Assembly: GCF_005938105.1 (NCBI RefSeq)
Contig: NZ_VCPE01000001.1
Location: 1 to 64,000 of the forward strand
Direction of reading: 5' to 3'
Origin: Brucella haematophila
Lineage (GTDB): Bacteria > Pseudomonadota > Alphaproteobacteria > Rhizobiales > Rhizobiaceae
Length of the DNA stretch: 64,000 bases
This document shows, piece by piece, positions 25,409 through 35,037 of this stretch. A program made the translations under genes and the position numbers. Under the pieces are notes generated by a model, which was not told where the DNA came from, made no database searches, and saw only the letters and a program-made list of their open reading frames with translations. Position 1 is the stretch's first letter. The number at the start of each line of letters is the position of its first letter.

Positions 25409-26545
25409 ATGAATATTGCGATTGTCGGCACAGGTTTCGTTGCCGATTATTACATGACCACCTTGCGCAATTACCCCGAGCTTGTGCTGCGCGGTGTCTA
25501 TGATCGGTCCCCGGAGCGGCTCAAGGCGTTTGCAGCGCATTATGGCGCACAGGTCTATGACAGTTTCGACGCCATGCTGGCCGATCCGGATGTGCAGATC
25601 GTGGTCAATCTGACGACGCCGGAAAGCCATTACGATATTTCGCGGGCGGCATTGGCGGCGGGCAAGCATGTCTATTCCGAAAAGCCGCTTGCCATGAGTT
25701 TCGATGAGGCCAAGGCGCTGGTTGAATTTGCCGCCAGTCGCGGCCTGACATTGGCTGCCGCACCTGCCAATGGTCTCAGCGATGCGCAGAAGCTGGTCTC
25801 GTCCACAATCGACGCTGTTGGCACGCCGCGCCTCGTCTATGCGCAGATGGAAGACGGTCCTGTCTTTCGCGACAAATGGTCGACATGGCGGTCGCAGTCC
25901 GGCGCGGTCTGGCCCGGCCTGCACGAATTTGAAATCGGCTGCACTCTCGAACATGCAGGCTATGCGCTGTCATGGCTGGTTTCGCTGTTTGGTCCGGTGG
26001 AAAGCGTCACAGCTTTCTCCGCGATCACCTTTCCCGACAAGGGGCCGGGCACCGAGCATCTTCAGATGGCTCCCGATTTTTCGGTCGGTTGCCTGCGTTT
26101 CAAGTCGGGCCTCGTGGCGCGACTGACATCGGGTCTTGCGATGCCGCGTGATCGCAGCCTGACGGTGGTGGGCGACAAGGGCTCGATCAGTGTCGATGAT
26201 CTTTGGGACAACCGCTCCGCCGTGCGGCTTGAAAAGGCGGATGAAAAGACCCGGTTCTGGGCGCGGCTGTTCATCATCCTCGAAGTACGGATCGGCAAAT
26301 TCCAATCGTGGAAGCCCGTCGCGGGCAAGAAGCTGCCCTATCCGAAGGGCAGCAAATCCGCTTTGCCCTCCTATCCGTCGCAGATCGATTTTGCGCGTGG
26401 TATCGCCGATCAGGCACGCGCCATCGAAAAGGGCGAGACGGCGTTCTTCTCCGGCGATGTGGCACTGCACATCACCGAAATCGCGCTGGCGCTCAACAAT
26501 GCTGGTGACAGTGCAGCCCCATACAGGATGAAGAGCAGTTTCTAA
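25409..26545 (+). CDS. Gfo/Idh/MocA family oxidoreductase (first)
   Basis: A 378-residue NAD(P)-dependent oxidoreductase. The Rossmann fold opens with IAIVGTGFVADYY; EKPLAMSFDEAK carries the family's conserved EKP lysine (about 95-97). The C-terminal beta domain includes GPGTEHLQMAPDFSVGCLRFKSG. Such enzymes make or modify nucleotide sugars or act on free sugars. It follows the ligase gene by 31 bp on the same strand and overlaps the 3' end of the opposite-strand homologue by four bases. Confidence 0.88.
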   Translation: MNIAIVGTGFVADYYMTTLRNYPELVLRGVYDRSPERLKAFAAHYGAQVYDSFDAMLADPDVQIVVNLTTPESHYDISRAALAAGKHVYSEKPLAMSFDEAKALVEFAASRGLTLAAAPANGLSDAQKLVSSTIDAVGTPRLVYAQMEDGPVFRDKWSTWRSQSGAVWPGLHEFEIGCTLEHAGYALSWLVSLFGPVESVTAFSAITFPDKGPGTEHLQMAPDFSVGCLRFKSGLVARLTSGLAMPRDRSLTVVGDKGSISVDDLWDNRSAVRLEKADEKTRFWARLFIILEVRIGKFQSWKPVAGKKLPYPKGSKSALPSYPSQIDFARGIADQARAIEKGETAFFSGDVALHITEIALALNNAGDSAAPYRMKSSF

Positions 26546-27588
26546 TCCCTGGACACAATGCGATGCAGGATGTCAGCCACGGCTGTACTGTCCGCCAGCG
26601 GCATGACCGGACTTGAAATCGCACCGTTCACAACGGCATCGCGTACGGCAAGCGCTTGAAACTGAAGGCCGTTGCCGGAAAAGGCGTGGCTTTCGATTTT
26701 ACGGCCCGGCAGGGGCAGACGGTTGATGATCTTGCCGATCAGGCCGGAGCCTTTGCCCGGACCGAAGGGCGACTTCAGTGCACCAGCGGAATAGATCGTC
26801 AGACGCTGGGCTTTCAGGAAAGGTCCGTGCAGCAGGAGCGCGCCCTTGGTTCCCGTGATCAGCATGCGATTGTCGCCATCCCGGTCGAAGCCGCAGGAAA
26901 GCCGGGCTTCTGCATCGGGCCAGAACAGTTCAATCTCCGTGCGCAGGTCGACGCCATTGTCCGCGCGTTTGCAGCGACCTTGCGAGCGCTCCGGCGGTCC
27001 CATGAAGAACAGCGCCAGCGAGACCGGATAGACGCCGAGGTCAAATGCCGCCCCACCGCCAAGTTCGGGATCGAAGAAGCGGCTCTGTCGATCATAGGCG
27101 CGAAGATAGGAGAGGTCTGCTTCGATGCGCGTGACCTTGCCGATAGTGCCGGTCTCGATATGCCGCTTCGCCGCCTGTATGGCAGGCAGAAACCGCGACC
27201 ACATCGCTTCCATGACGAAAGTCCGGCTGATTTCGCTGGCTGCGGCAAGGCGGGCTGCCCCGGCTGCATCGAGCGCCAGCGGCTTTTCGGTCAGGCAGGG
27301 CTTGCCTGCGGCGATTACCTGCAAGGTCTGGGCGACATGCATGGCGCTGGGCGTCGCAACATAGACCGCATCGATATCCAGATCGGCAAGAAATGTACCC
27401 ACTGCGTTGAAGGTCTTGTCGGCGCCGACACGGTTGCCGAAGGCTTCCGCAGCTTCCAGCGTGCGCGAGCACACGGCGGAAACGCGCATGCCGTCAATGG
27501 CCGCAATATCGGCGGCAAAGGCGCTGGCAATGGCGCCCGTTCCCCATATTCCCCAGCGGAACTCGTCTCGCGCGTTTTTCTGTTGCAA
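26542..27588 (-). CDS. Gfo/Idh/MocA family oxidoreductase (second)
   Basis: A 348-residue protein with WGIWGTGAIASAF (NAD-binding), VYVATPSAMHV and LTEKPLALDAAGA, the EKP signature. The arrangement matches the dihydrodiol/trans-dehydrogenase-like branch of the family. A TTG at 27588 preceded by GAGG at six bases is the likely start; an ATG nine codons upstream has no site. It is convergent with the other oxidoreductase of the same superfamily. The two share only the fold, so this is not a recent duplication. Substrate unknown. Confidence 0.86.
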   Translation of the reverse strand: MQQKNARDEFRWGIWGTGAIASAFAADIAAIDGMRVSAVCSRTLEAAEAFGNRVGADKTFNAVGTFLADLDIDAVYVATPSAMHVAQTLQVIAAGKPCLTEKPLALDAAGAARLAAASEISRTFVMEAMWSRFLPAIQAAKRHIETGTIGKVTRIEADLSYLRAYDRQSRFFDPELGGGAAFDLGVYPVSLALFFMGPPERSQGRCKRADNGVDLRTEIELFWPDAEARLSCGFDRDGDNRMLITGTKGALLLHGPFLKAQRLTIYSAGALKSPFGPGKGSGLIGKIINRLPLPGRKIESHAFSGNGLQFQALAVRDAVVNGAISSPVMPLADSTAVADILHRIVSRD

Positions 27589-27737
27589 TCTGCGCCTCGT
27601 CCTGCCTGCATTCACATAAATGTCTTATAACCTATGATAGCAGGCCAGAAGAGTTTTTTCCCTTCGAGAAATGCTCTCCAGAACAATAAGTGGCCCCTCA
27701 TCAAAGGGTGGCCGATGCGATAGATGGGATGAGGATC

Positions 27738-28283
27738 ATGGGTGTTGGATTTGTCGTGGCCGTTGCACGCGATGGCGAACATCGCTTTTCCAAGCAGCCC
27801 GTGCCGGAAATCCATATCCTGACCGGGCTAGGCGTCGAGGGCGATGCGCATCAGGGCACAACGGTGAAGCACCGCTCACGCGTGAAGGTGGACCCGACCC
27901 AGCCCAATTTGCGACAGGTTCATCTCATTCAGGCCGAACTTTTCGACGAACTGGCGGATAAAGGGTTTCACATTGCGCCTGCCGATCTTGGCGAGAATGT
28001 CACCACGCGCGGCGTTGATCTGCTGGGCCTGCCGAGGGACGCATTGCTGAAAATCGGCAAGGATGTGGTGTTGCAGGTGACAGGCCTGCGCAATCCGTGC
28101 CCACAGATCGAAAACTTCCAGAAGGGTCTTCTTTCGGCAGTGCTCGACAAGACGCCCGATGGGGAAGTGATCCGCAAGACGGGCGTTATGACCATCGTTC
28201 TGTCCGGTGGGCATGTGCGGGCCGACGATCCGATTGAGGTCGAGCTGCCGCCTCTGCCGCATATCAAACTGGAACGGGTTTAA
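27738..28283 (+). CDS. MOSC domain protein
   Basis: A 181-residue MOSC protein (about 30-170): GVEGDAHQG, VHLIQAELFDEL, GENVTTRGVDLLGLPRDALLKIG and the conserved cysteine in VTGLRNPCPQIENFQKGLL, which in this family carries or transfers sulfur or binds a molybdenum cofactor. Relatives (YiiM-like) act in detoxification of N-hydroxylated bases or in sulfur transfer. The start was taken at the ATG after GAGGATC; an ATG three codons earlier is possible. Its 3' end overlaps the convergent LysR gene by 20 bp. Confidence 0.87.
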   Translation: MGVGFVVAVARDGEHRFSKQPVPEIHILTGLGVEGDAHQGTTVKHRSRVKVDPTQPNLRQVHLIQAELFDELADKGFHIAPADLGENVTTRGVDLLGLPRDALLKIGKDVVLQVTGLRNPCPQIENFQKGLLSAVLDKTPDGEVIRKTGVMTIVLSGGHVRADDPIEVELPPLPHIKLERV

Positions 28284-29202
28284 AATCCCAGTCCTGTTGT
28301 TGCAGCCATTTGCAGAAAGCCGCGATGGCAGCGACCCGCAGATGCGCTTTTGGGAAGACAAGATAAAAGCCCGGCACTTTTGCTTCCGGCATGGTGGTCA
28401 TGATCTCACGCCCGAAAGGCGCGACGAGACGCCCAAGCTTGAGGTCTTCCTCCGCATCGGCGATGGAGAGCAGCCCGACGCCCAGGCCCGCCACGGTTGC
28501 GCGGCGCATGGTGGCGGCATCCTGAAGGCGCATATTGCCCGCTGCCGGATCGAACGCGACGCCCATATGATCCAGAACATCGGCCCATAGGTCGCCCGAA
28601 AGCACGGGATGCAGCAGCGTCATAGGGAGAAGATCGGCGGGTGACGCGATCTGGCGCGCCAGATCGGGCGTGCAGCAGATCACCTTTACGTCGCGGGTCA
28701 GCAGCCGGGTCTCATAGCTTTTCCAGCTGCCCTGAACATCGCCTCCAAAACCCCATTGTATGGCGACATCCACATCGTCGCGGGCAAAATCCGGCAGCTC
28801 CACCATGGTCGTCAGGCGCAGATCGGCGCCCGGCACAATGTCGCGAAAACCGCCCAGCTTTTCGAGCAGATAGCGTGTCGCAAAATAGGGGCTGGCATTG
28901 ATGTTGATCCGGTCGCGCTGGCCGGTCTTGCTGATACGGCGGATACCCTCGGCAAATTCGGCAAAGCCGGACTGGACATAGTGGCCGAGCAGAATGGCGT
29001 TCTCGGTCGGTTCGACCGTGCGCCCTTTCCGCTCAAAGAGCTGAACGCCGGTCGTTTCTTCAAGCTGCTTGATCTGCTGGCTGACGGCTTGCGGGCTCAC
29101 CAGAAGATCGTCGGCGGCGCTGCGAAAACTGCGGTGGCGCATCACCGCGTGAAACACACGCAGCGCGTTGAGAGGGGGCAGTCTGACAGTCCGCTCGCTC
29201 AT
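28264..29202 (-). CDS. LysR family regulator (GcvA-like)
   Basis: A 312-residue LysR protein. The N-terminus PPLNALRVFHAVMRHRSFRSAADDLLVSPQAVSQQIKQLE is typical of the GcvA branch, followed by a substrate-binding domain from about residue 95. It lies 140 bp downstream of hyuB on the same strand, separated by a hairpin, so it may control the hydantoinase-like operon or an unlinked target. Confidence 0.9.
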   Translation of the reverse strand: MSERTVRLPPLNALRVFHAVMRHRSFRSAADDLLVSPQAVSQQIKQLEETTGVQLFERKGRTVEPTENAILLGHYVQSGFAEFAEGIRRISKTGQRDRININASPYFATRYLLEKLGGFRDIVPGADLRLTTMVELPDFARDDVDVAIQWGFGGDVQGSWKSYETRLLTRDVKVICCTPDLARQIASPADLLPMTLLHPVLSGDLWADVLDHMGVAFDPAAGNMRLQDAATMRRATVAGLGVGLLSIADAEEDLKLGRLVAPFGREIMTTMPEAKVPGFYLVFPKAHLRVAAIAAFCKWLQQQDWDFKPVPV

Positions 29203-29293
29203 ATCGCTCCATCAAGAATGCCGGCTGGTCATCTATTCGCTTTTCCTGCGCCGAACCGATTTACGGTTTTGTCGGAAACGCTATTTTCTAAGT

Positions 29294-29330
29294 CATCGGC
29301 CCGAAGATCGGAACTGATTTCGGGCCGATG
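29294..29330 (-). terminator. Hairpin after hyuB
   Basis: CATCGGCCCGAA (29294-29305) and TTCGGGCCGATG (29319-29330) form a perfect 12-bp stem with a 13-nt loop just past the hyuB stop. No T-run follows on the minus strand, so it may stabilise the mRNA end or terminate only in part. Confidence 0.5.
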
Positions 29331-29342
29331 CTTCATTTTATT

Positions 29343-30959
29343 TCACTTGGCCGAAACATAGCCCTTCGAAATATCTTCGGTGCGGGCTTGCGGGCCGCGG
29401 TTCTGCGGCTCGCCATAACCGCCGCCGCCCGGCAGTTGCAGCACCAGCCTGCGGCCTGACGGGACATGCTGCCAGCCTTTCGGCTTCAGCTTGGTGCCGT
29501 CATCCAGAGCCACCACGCCCGGCGCGCCTTCGCCACCGCCATTGCGGCCTTTGGCGCGATGGTGAACGCGGTCGAACATCGCCGAGAAATCGAACTCGTG
29601 GCCGGGAATGGCCTCGATTTCAATCGTCTGACCGAGGCCGCCGCGATATTCGCCGTCACCGCCAGAGTCAGGACGCAGTTCCTTGCGCCAGACGACAATC
29701 GGGCCGGTATGTTCGGTCGCCTCGATCGGCATGGTCATCACGCCGGAGGGGAAAGCGGTCGCCGACAGGCCGTCGAGTTCGGGACGTGCACCCATGCCGC
29801 CAGAGTTGAACATCAGGATTTCGGCCTTGCGTCCGGCTTGGCCCGCCACGGGACGCGCCGAAATGTGGATATTCCACAATGCGGCAGCGCCTTCGGCCAA
29901 AATCTGGCCGGGCAGGGCCTTGGCCAGCGCTCCGAGAACGAGGTCAGGAACCATATGGCCGATGACGTGGCGCAGCGAAACCGGGGCCGGGCGCTCGGCA
30001 TTGAGGATGTTGACCGGCGAGGAAATCGTGAACAGTTCCAGCGAGGCCCAGTTGTTGGGAATATCCGGCGCGATCACGCATTTCAGGGCATAGCAGGCAT
30101 AGGCCTTGGTATAGATGATCGGGACATTGATGCCCCAGGGGCTGACGGCGTCGCTGCCCGCAAAATCGACATTGACCGTATCGCCTGCAATCTCGACCTT
30201 CGCCGCGAGCCTGATCGGCTTGTCGTAACCATCGGTGACAAGTTCGTTCGACCATCGGCCCTTCGGCAATGCGCGGATGCGATCCAGCGTCGCGGAGCGG
30301 GTGCGCGCAAAGATGAATTCGCCCAGCGTGTCGAGCGATGTCAGGCCGATTTCCTGCATCATGTCGATGAGGCGGTTATGGCCGACATCGTTACAGGCGG
30401 CGAGCGAATAGAAATCGCCGACAACCTGATTGGGCTCGCGCACATTGGCGCGCAGCATGCGCACCAGATCCTTGTTCACCGCGCCACGCTCGGCAAACTT
30501 CATGATCGGTATCTGGATGCCTTCTTCATAGACCGACTTGCCATCGGCGCCGAAACCCCGCCCGCCAACATCGACCACATGCGCCGTACAGGCAAAGAAG
30601 CCGACCAGCGTGTCGCCGAGGAAGGATGGCGACACCATGGTGATGTCGTGCAGATGACCGGTGCCTTTCCATGGATCATTGGTGACATAGGTGTCGCCGG
30701 GATACATCTCCTCGCGCGGGATTTCGGCCATGAAATGCAGCACGGCCTCAGCCATGGTGTTCACATGTCCGGGCGTGCCGGTCACGGCCTGCGCCAGCAT
30801 GCGGCCCTGCGGGTCGAACACACCGGCGGACAGGTCGCCCGCCTCGCGAACCGAGGTGGAGAAGGCCGTGCGCAGAAGGGTGAGCGCCTGTTCCTCGACA
30901 ACCGAGATCAGACGGTTCCACATGACCTGCATGCGGATTTCCTGTGTCGCGTCGCTCAT
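29343..30959 (-). CDS. hyuB: Hydantoinase B/oxoprolinase family protein
   Basis: The 538-residue B subunit of an ATP-dependent amidohydrolase of the N-methylhydantoinase/5-oxoprolinase/acetone carboxylase superfamily. Conserved parts are DLSAGVFDPQGRMLAQA, TGTPGHVNTM, PGDTYVTNDPWKGTGHLHDIT and the C-terminal VLQLPGGGGYGEPQNRGPQ. The pair would open a cyclic amide with ATP. The start overlaps the hyuA stop by four bases. Length and order are normal for the family; substrate unknown. Confidence 0.92.
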   Translation of the reverse strand: MSDATQEIRMQVMWNRLISVVEEQALTLLRTAFSTSVREAGDLSAGVFDPQGRMLAQAVTGTPGHVNTMAEAVLHFMAEIPREEMYPGDTYVTNDPWKGTGHLHDITMVSPSFLGDTLVGFFACTAHVVDVGGRGFGADGKSVYEEGIQIPIMKFAERGAVNKDLVRMLRANVREPNQVVGDFYSLAACNDVGHNRLIDMMQEIGLTSLDTLGEFIFARTRSATLDRIRALPKGRWSNELVTDGYDKPIRLAAKVEIAGDTVNVDFAGSDAVSPWGINVPIIYTKAYACYALKCVIAPDIPNNWASLELFTISSPVNILNAERPAPVSLRHVIGHMVPDLVLGALAKALPGQILAEGAAALWNIHISARPVAGQAGRKAEILMFNSGGMGARPELDGLSATAFPSGVMTMPIEATEHTGPIVVWRKELRPDSGGDGEYRGGLGQTIEIEAIPGHEFDFSAMFDRVHHRAKGRNGGGEGAPGVVALDDGTKLKPKGWQHVPSGRRLVLQLPGGGGYGEPQNRGPQARTEDISKGYVSAK

Positions 30960-33043
30960 GCTGCTGTTTCCTTGCGCAGGAGAAGAAGGGCGCCGTCATC
31001 CTGCATGACCACATCGAAGGGCGAGGTGACAACGGTGGAGGTTTCCCGTTCGACGATCACGGCTGGACCGCTGACGCGCGCGCCGGGGGCAAGCGTGTGG
31101 CGTTCCACAATGGCGGTCGTCAGATTGGCGGCCTGTGCGGGATCAAAGACGGCGCGGGTAACCGGCGTTTCGACGGTCGAGCGACCGAAGGTCAGCGCAT
31201 GGCGTTCGGGTGCGGGGCGCTCGTCCTGCGCCTTGACCGACCAGGTCACGATCTCGATTTCGAGACCATCCAGTCCGTCAATGGCGCGACCGAAGAAACG
31301 GGCATAGTTTTGCCGGAAGCTGTCGCGGATCAGTTCTGCGTCGGCTTCGGTAAAGCTGCGGTCGGGCAGCGTCACCGGGATTTCCCAACCCTGGCCGACA
31401 TAGCGCATGAAGGCGGTGATTTCACGCAGCACCTTACCGTTCGTGCCTGCGCGGACAAAGCCTTCCGCCGTCGTTTTCAGTTCGTCCAGCAGCGTGTTGA
31501 CGCTGGCAGCCTTGAAGTCCGACATGCGAACGATCTTCGAGGCCAGCGCCTCGTAGCCGAATGGCGCCTTGAGAAAGCCGATGGCCGAGCCGACGCCTGC
31601 ACCAGCAGGGATCAGGCACTGGTCGATGCCGAGCTTTTCGCACAGGCGCGCGGCATGCAGCGGAGCCGCACCGCCAAAGGCGATCATGATATTGTCGGAA
31701 ATATTCTTGCCGTTTTCCACCGCGTGAACGCGGGCGGCATTGGCCATGTTCTCGTCCACCACTTCGCAGATGCCGAAGGCGGCAGGCTCGACGGCGATGT
31801 TGAGTTTGTCTCCCACATCGCGCGCCACGGCTTTGGCGGCGTTTTCTACCGATAGCCGGATTGCGCCACCGGCAAAATTATCCGGATCGAGCTTGCCGAG
31901 CAGCAGATCGGCATCGGTGATGGCCGGGCGTTCGCCGCCGCGCTGGTAGGAGGCCGGGCCGGGTTCGGAAGCGGCCGATTCCGGGCCGGTCTGGATGCGG
32001 CCCATAGCGTCGACCCACGCGATTGAGCCGCCGCCAGCGCCGATCTCGATCATCTCGATCACCGGAATGGAGATCGGCATGCCCGATCCCTTGCAGAAGC
32101 GATAGGTGCGGGCCACTTCGAACGTGCGGGCAGTCTTGGGAGCAAAATCTTCGATCAGGCAGATCTTGGCGGTCGTGCCGCCCATGTCATAGCTCACCAC
32201 TCTGTCGAGGCCGAAGCGCTGCGCCACATCGGCTGCAAAGATTGCGCCGCCTGCCGGTCCTGATTCAACGAGACGCACCGGGAATTCGGATGCGGTCTCG
32301 ACGGTGATCAGCCCGCCGCCGGAGTGGATGAGGAAGACCGGGCACTTCGCGCCCATCTCCGCCAGACGCACCTGCAAGCGGGAGAGATAATCGGCCATCT
32401 GCGGACGCACATAGGCATTGGCGCATACGGTGTTGAAGCGCTCGAACTCGCGCATCTGCGGCGAGACTTCGGAGGAAATGGAGACCGGAACCGAAACCTT
32501 GCGCGCAATGATATCGCGGGCGCGGCGTTCATGATCCGGGTTCATGTAGGAGTGGATGAAGCCAATGGCCACCGCGCCGAAACCGCCCGCGGCAATGGTG
32601 TCGGCAATAGCCTCCAGCGCCACCTCGTCGAGGGCCAGCAGTTCCTGCCCCTGCGCGCCGATGCGCCCTTTGACCGCAAAGCGATCCTCACGCGGGATCA
32701 GTGGCTTTGGCAGGCGCAGATTGAGATCATATTGCTCGAAGCGGCTTTCGGTACGCATTTCGATGACATCGCGAAAACCGTCTGTCGTCACAAAGGCCGT
32801 GCGCGCGCCGCGCCGTTCGATCAGCGCGTTGGTGGCCAGCGTGGTGCCATGAATGACAATGTCGAGATCGGCAGGGCTGATACCCGCATCGCGGGTCACA
32901 ACGGCAATGCCGTCGAGGATCGCCTGTTCGGGCGCGCTGTAATTGGTCAGAACCTTCGTGGAATAGAGCGCACCTTTGCATTCGAGCGCGATGTCGGTGA
33001 AGGTGCCGCCGATATCAGCGCCAAGGCGGATGGTCTGGCTCAT
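30956..33043 (-). CDS. hyuA: Hydantoinase A/oxoprolinase family protein
   Basis: The 695-residue A subunit, an ASKHA-fold ATPase. GADIGGTFTDIAL (about 8-20) is the first phosphate loop and VVSYDMGGTTAKICLIEDF (about 285-303) the second; GGAAPLHAARLCEKLG lies in the adenosine motif. It phosphorylates or activates the substrate amide for the B subunit. The paired gene follows with an ATGA overlap. Acetone carboxylase has a third gamma subunit, which is not present here. Confidence 0.93.
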   Translation of the reverse strand: MSQTIRLGADIGGTFTDIALECKGALYSTKVLTNYSAPEQAILDGIAVVTRDAGISPADLDIVIHGTTLATNALIERRGARTAFVTTDGFRDVIEMRTESRFEQYDLNLRLPKPLIPREDRFAVKGRIGAQGQELLALDEVALEAIADTIAAGGFGAVAIGFIHSYMNPDHERRARDIIARKVSVPVSISSEVSPQMREFERFNTVCANAYVRPQMADYLSRLQVRLAEMGAKCPVFLIHSGGGLITVETASEFPVRLVESGPAGGAIFAADVAQRFGLDRVVSYDMGGTTAKICLIEDFAPKTARTFEVARTYRFCKGSGMPISIPVIEMIEIGAGGGSIAWVDAMGRIQTGPESAASEPGPASYQRGGERPAITDADLLLGKLDPDNFAGGAIRLSVENAAKAVARDVGDKLNIAVEPAAFGICEVVDENMANAARVHAVENGKNISDNIMIAFGGAAPLHAARLCEKLGIDQCLIPAGAGVGSAIGFLKAPFGYEALASKIVRMSDFKAASVNTLLDELKTTAEGFVRAGTNGKVLREITAFMRYVGQGWEIPVTLPDRSFTEADAELIRDSFRQNYARFFGRAIDGLDGLEIEIVTWSVKAQDERPAPERHALTFGRSTVETPVTRAVFDPAQAANLTTAIVERHTLAPGARVSGPAVIVERETSTVVTSPFDVVMQDDGALLLLRKETAA

Positions 33044-33057
33044 GCTGGTTCCTTTTT

Positions 33058-33145
33058 AGAGCGCATCCCGAAAAGTGTGAAACGGTTTTCGGAAACGATG
33101 CGCGTTAAAATAGAGAGCTAAACTGCTGATCTGATCCAATCAGAC
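33058..33145. repeat. Dispersed palindromic repeat, long form
   Basis: AGAGCGCATC and GATGCGCG arms enclose a CCGAAAAGTGTGAAACGG and TTTTCGG core; a second small dyad, CTGATCTGATCCAATCAG, follows. Apart from a few changes it matches, in the opposite orientation, the element at 59101-59197. It lies between the TPP enzyme gene and hyuA and reaches just into the TPP gene's stop codon. Confidence 0.8.
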
Positions 33146-34801
33146 TGGCACTTTAGCGAGGGCTGCGGCGCGCATCTGGCTGAGCGTCTGGCGCGGTGTC
33201 AGCGCTTCGGGCGAAATGTCGAGATCGAGCACAGCGCCGCTGCGCGATGCGCGAGCGCGGGCAAAAGCGGCAGGGAAGTCTTCCGTCCGCTCCACACGCT
33301 CCGCGTGAAAGCCATAGGCTTTGGCAAGCGCCACGAAATCGGGGTTGTCCATGGTCGTTCCAGACACACGGCCCGGATAATTCCGCTCCTGATGGGCGCG
33401 GATCGTGCCATAGATACCGTTGTTGAGGATGAGCACGATGGGTTGCGCGCCAGCCTGTTTGGCGGTTGCCAGTTCCTGACAGTTCATCTGGAAATCGCCG
33501 TCACCGGCAAAGCAGACGACCGTGCGCTCCGGAAAGGCCACTTTCGCGGCAACAGCTGCGGGGAGGCCATAACCCATCGCGCCCGATTGCGGTGCGAGCA
33601 GGCGGCTCTTCTTGCCGAATTTGAAAAACTTGTTGGGCCAGACGGTGAAATTGCCTGCGCCATTGGTGAGAATGGCGTCGTCGGGCAGCACATCGCGGAC
33701 ATGCTCCATCGCCACCACCATATCGACCGGCGAAGGCTGCGAAGGCGCCGAAAAACTGGCCTCGAAAGCGGCGCGGGCATCGGCCCGCCATTTGTTCCAG
33801 TCGCCTTTGATTGGCTTCAAGGCCGTAGCGAAAGCATTGGCGCCAGCCTGAATGCCGAGTGTGGGTTGGTAGATCTTGCCGATCTCCCGGTCCGAACCGT
33901 GGACATGGATGAGCTTTTGCGCCGGAACCGGCACGGAAAGCAGCGTATATCCATCCGTTGTCATTTCGCCGAAGCGGACATTGATCGCGAGGATAAGGTC
34001 GGCATCGCGGATCAGCGCCTTGACATGCGGCAGCATGCCGACGCCTGCCTCGCCGACGAAGGCGGGCGAGAAATTGTCGAACTGGTCCTGATAGCGGAAG
34101 GCAGCGACAACCGGAATGTCGGAGGCTTCAGCGAAGCTTTGCAGGGCGTCGCGTCCGGCCTCAGTCCAGTTGATGCCGCCCATCAGGATGACAGGCCGTC
34201 TGGCTGCGCCGAGCAAGGTCTGCACGTCGTCCAGAACGGCGGCGGAAGGTGCGGCTTCGCTGATCTTTGCGGGGCCGGAAAGGGGGGCTGCATCTGTTGC
34301 CGAGGTCAGCATATCTTCCGGCAAGGCGATGACCACCGGGCCGGGGCGTCCCGTGGTCGCCGTCGTCCAGGCGCGGGCCAGAATTTCGGGGATACGGTCG
34401 ATATCATCGATTTCGGTCGCCCATTTGGCCATGGTGCCGAAGACGGCGCGGTAATCGATTTCCTGAAAGGCTTCACGGCCCTTCATGTCGGTTCCGACCT
34501 GTCCGACAAAGATCAGCATCGGCACGGAATCCTGCATGGCGGTGTGAATGCCGATGGAAGCGTTGGTGACGCCGGGGCCGCGTGTGACGAAGCAGAGGCC
34601 CGGTTCGCCGGTGAGCTTGCCCCAGGCTGCTGCCATAAAGGAAGCGCCGCCTTCGTTGCGGCAAAGCACAAAGTCGAGCGCGCCCTTGGTATCGTGCAAT
34701 GCGTCGAGCACGGCGAGATAGCTTTCTCCCGGCACGCCGAAAGATTTTCTGGCTCCCAAAGCGACGAGGCTTTCGACGAGAAGCTGGCCTCCGTTACGCA
34801 T
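33140..34801 (-). CDS. Thiamine pyrophosphate enzyme, acetolactate-synthase-like
   Basis: A 553-residue enzyme with the three domains of the pyruvate oxidase/acetolactate synthase group. The catalytic glutamate is in LCRNEGGASFMA (about residue 48), and the TPP-binding motif begins at GDGDFQMNCQEL and ends at LILNNGIYG. AGGAAGGAATCAGGG precedes the ATG at 34801; a longer in-frame start lacks a site. It is not the large subunit IlvB, as no regulatory subunit gene adjoins. It probably acts on a 2-oxo acid within the surrounding catabolic cluster. Confidence 0.88.
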   Translation of the reverse strand: MRNGGQLLVESLVALGARKSFGVPGESYLAVLDALHDTKGALDFVLCRNEGGASFMAAAWGKLTGEPGLCFVTRGPGVTNASIGIHTAMQDSVPMLIFVGQVGTDMKGREAFQEIDYRAVFGTMAKWATEIDDIDRIPEILARAWTTATTGRPGPVVIALPEDMLTSATDAAPLSGPAKISEAAPSAAVLDDVQTLLGAARRPVILMGGINWTEAGRDALQSFAEASDIPVVAAFRYQDQFDNFSPAFVGEAGVGMLPHVKALIRDADLILAINVRFGEMTTDGYTLLSVPVPAQKLIHVHGSDREIGKIYQPTLGIQAGANAFATALKPIKGDWNKWRADARAAFEASFSAPSQPSPVDMVVAMEHVRDVLPDDAILTNGAGNFTVWPNKFFKFGKKSRLLAPQSGAMGYGLPAAVAAKVAFPERTVVCFAGDGDFQMNCQELATAKQAGAQPIVLILNNGIYGTIRAHQERNYPGRVSGTTMDNPDFVALAKAYGFHAERVERTEDFPAAFARARASRSGAVLDLDISPEALTPRQTLSQMRAAALAKVPV

Positions 34802-35002
34802 CCCTGATTCCTTCCTGTGCGCCTTTTCGGCAATCACCTTGTGAATGATCATGCCAGCCGGAGCGTTTTCACGAAATCAAGATAATCCGGCAATTGGCAA
34901 GTTTTACTTGTCTATCGGTGGAGCTATTCGTGGGCTTTTCGCGCGCGCATAGCTGTTCGGTGCGCGGCTCTTGCGAGCCATGCCCGGTATGATGGTGATG
35001 AA

Positions 35003-35037
35003 AAGACAAAGGCGACGCAGAGCGTCGCCTTTGTCTT
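35003..35037 (-). terminator. Terminator after the SDR pair
   Basis: A perfect 16-bp stem (35003-35018 with 35022-35037) with a 3-nt loop; on the minus strand it is followed by CTTTTC. Its first arm contains the stop codon of the SDR gene ending at 35036. It separates the SDR pair from the TPP enzyme gene. Confidence 0.85.

Noticed and set aside
16680-27588. Possible horizontally acquired glycan island
   Set aside because: No clear drop in GC, no integrase, tRNA or IS at the borders; composition looks like the neighbours by eye.
29466-31307. 613-codon plus-strand frame across hyuB and hyuA
   Set aside because: Crosses two well-supported genes on the other strand and shows no domain.
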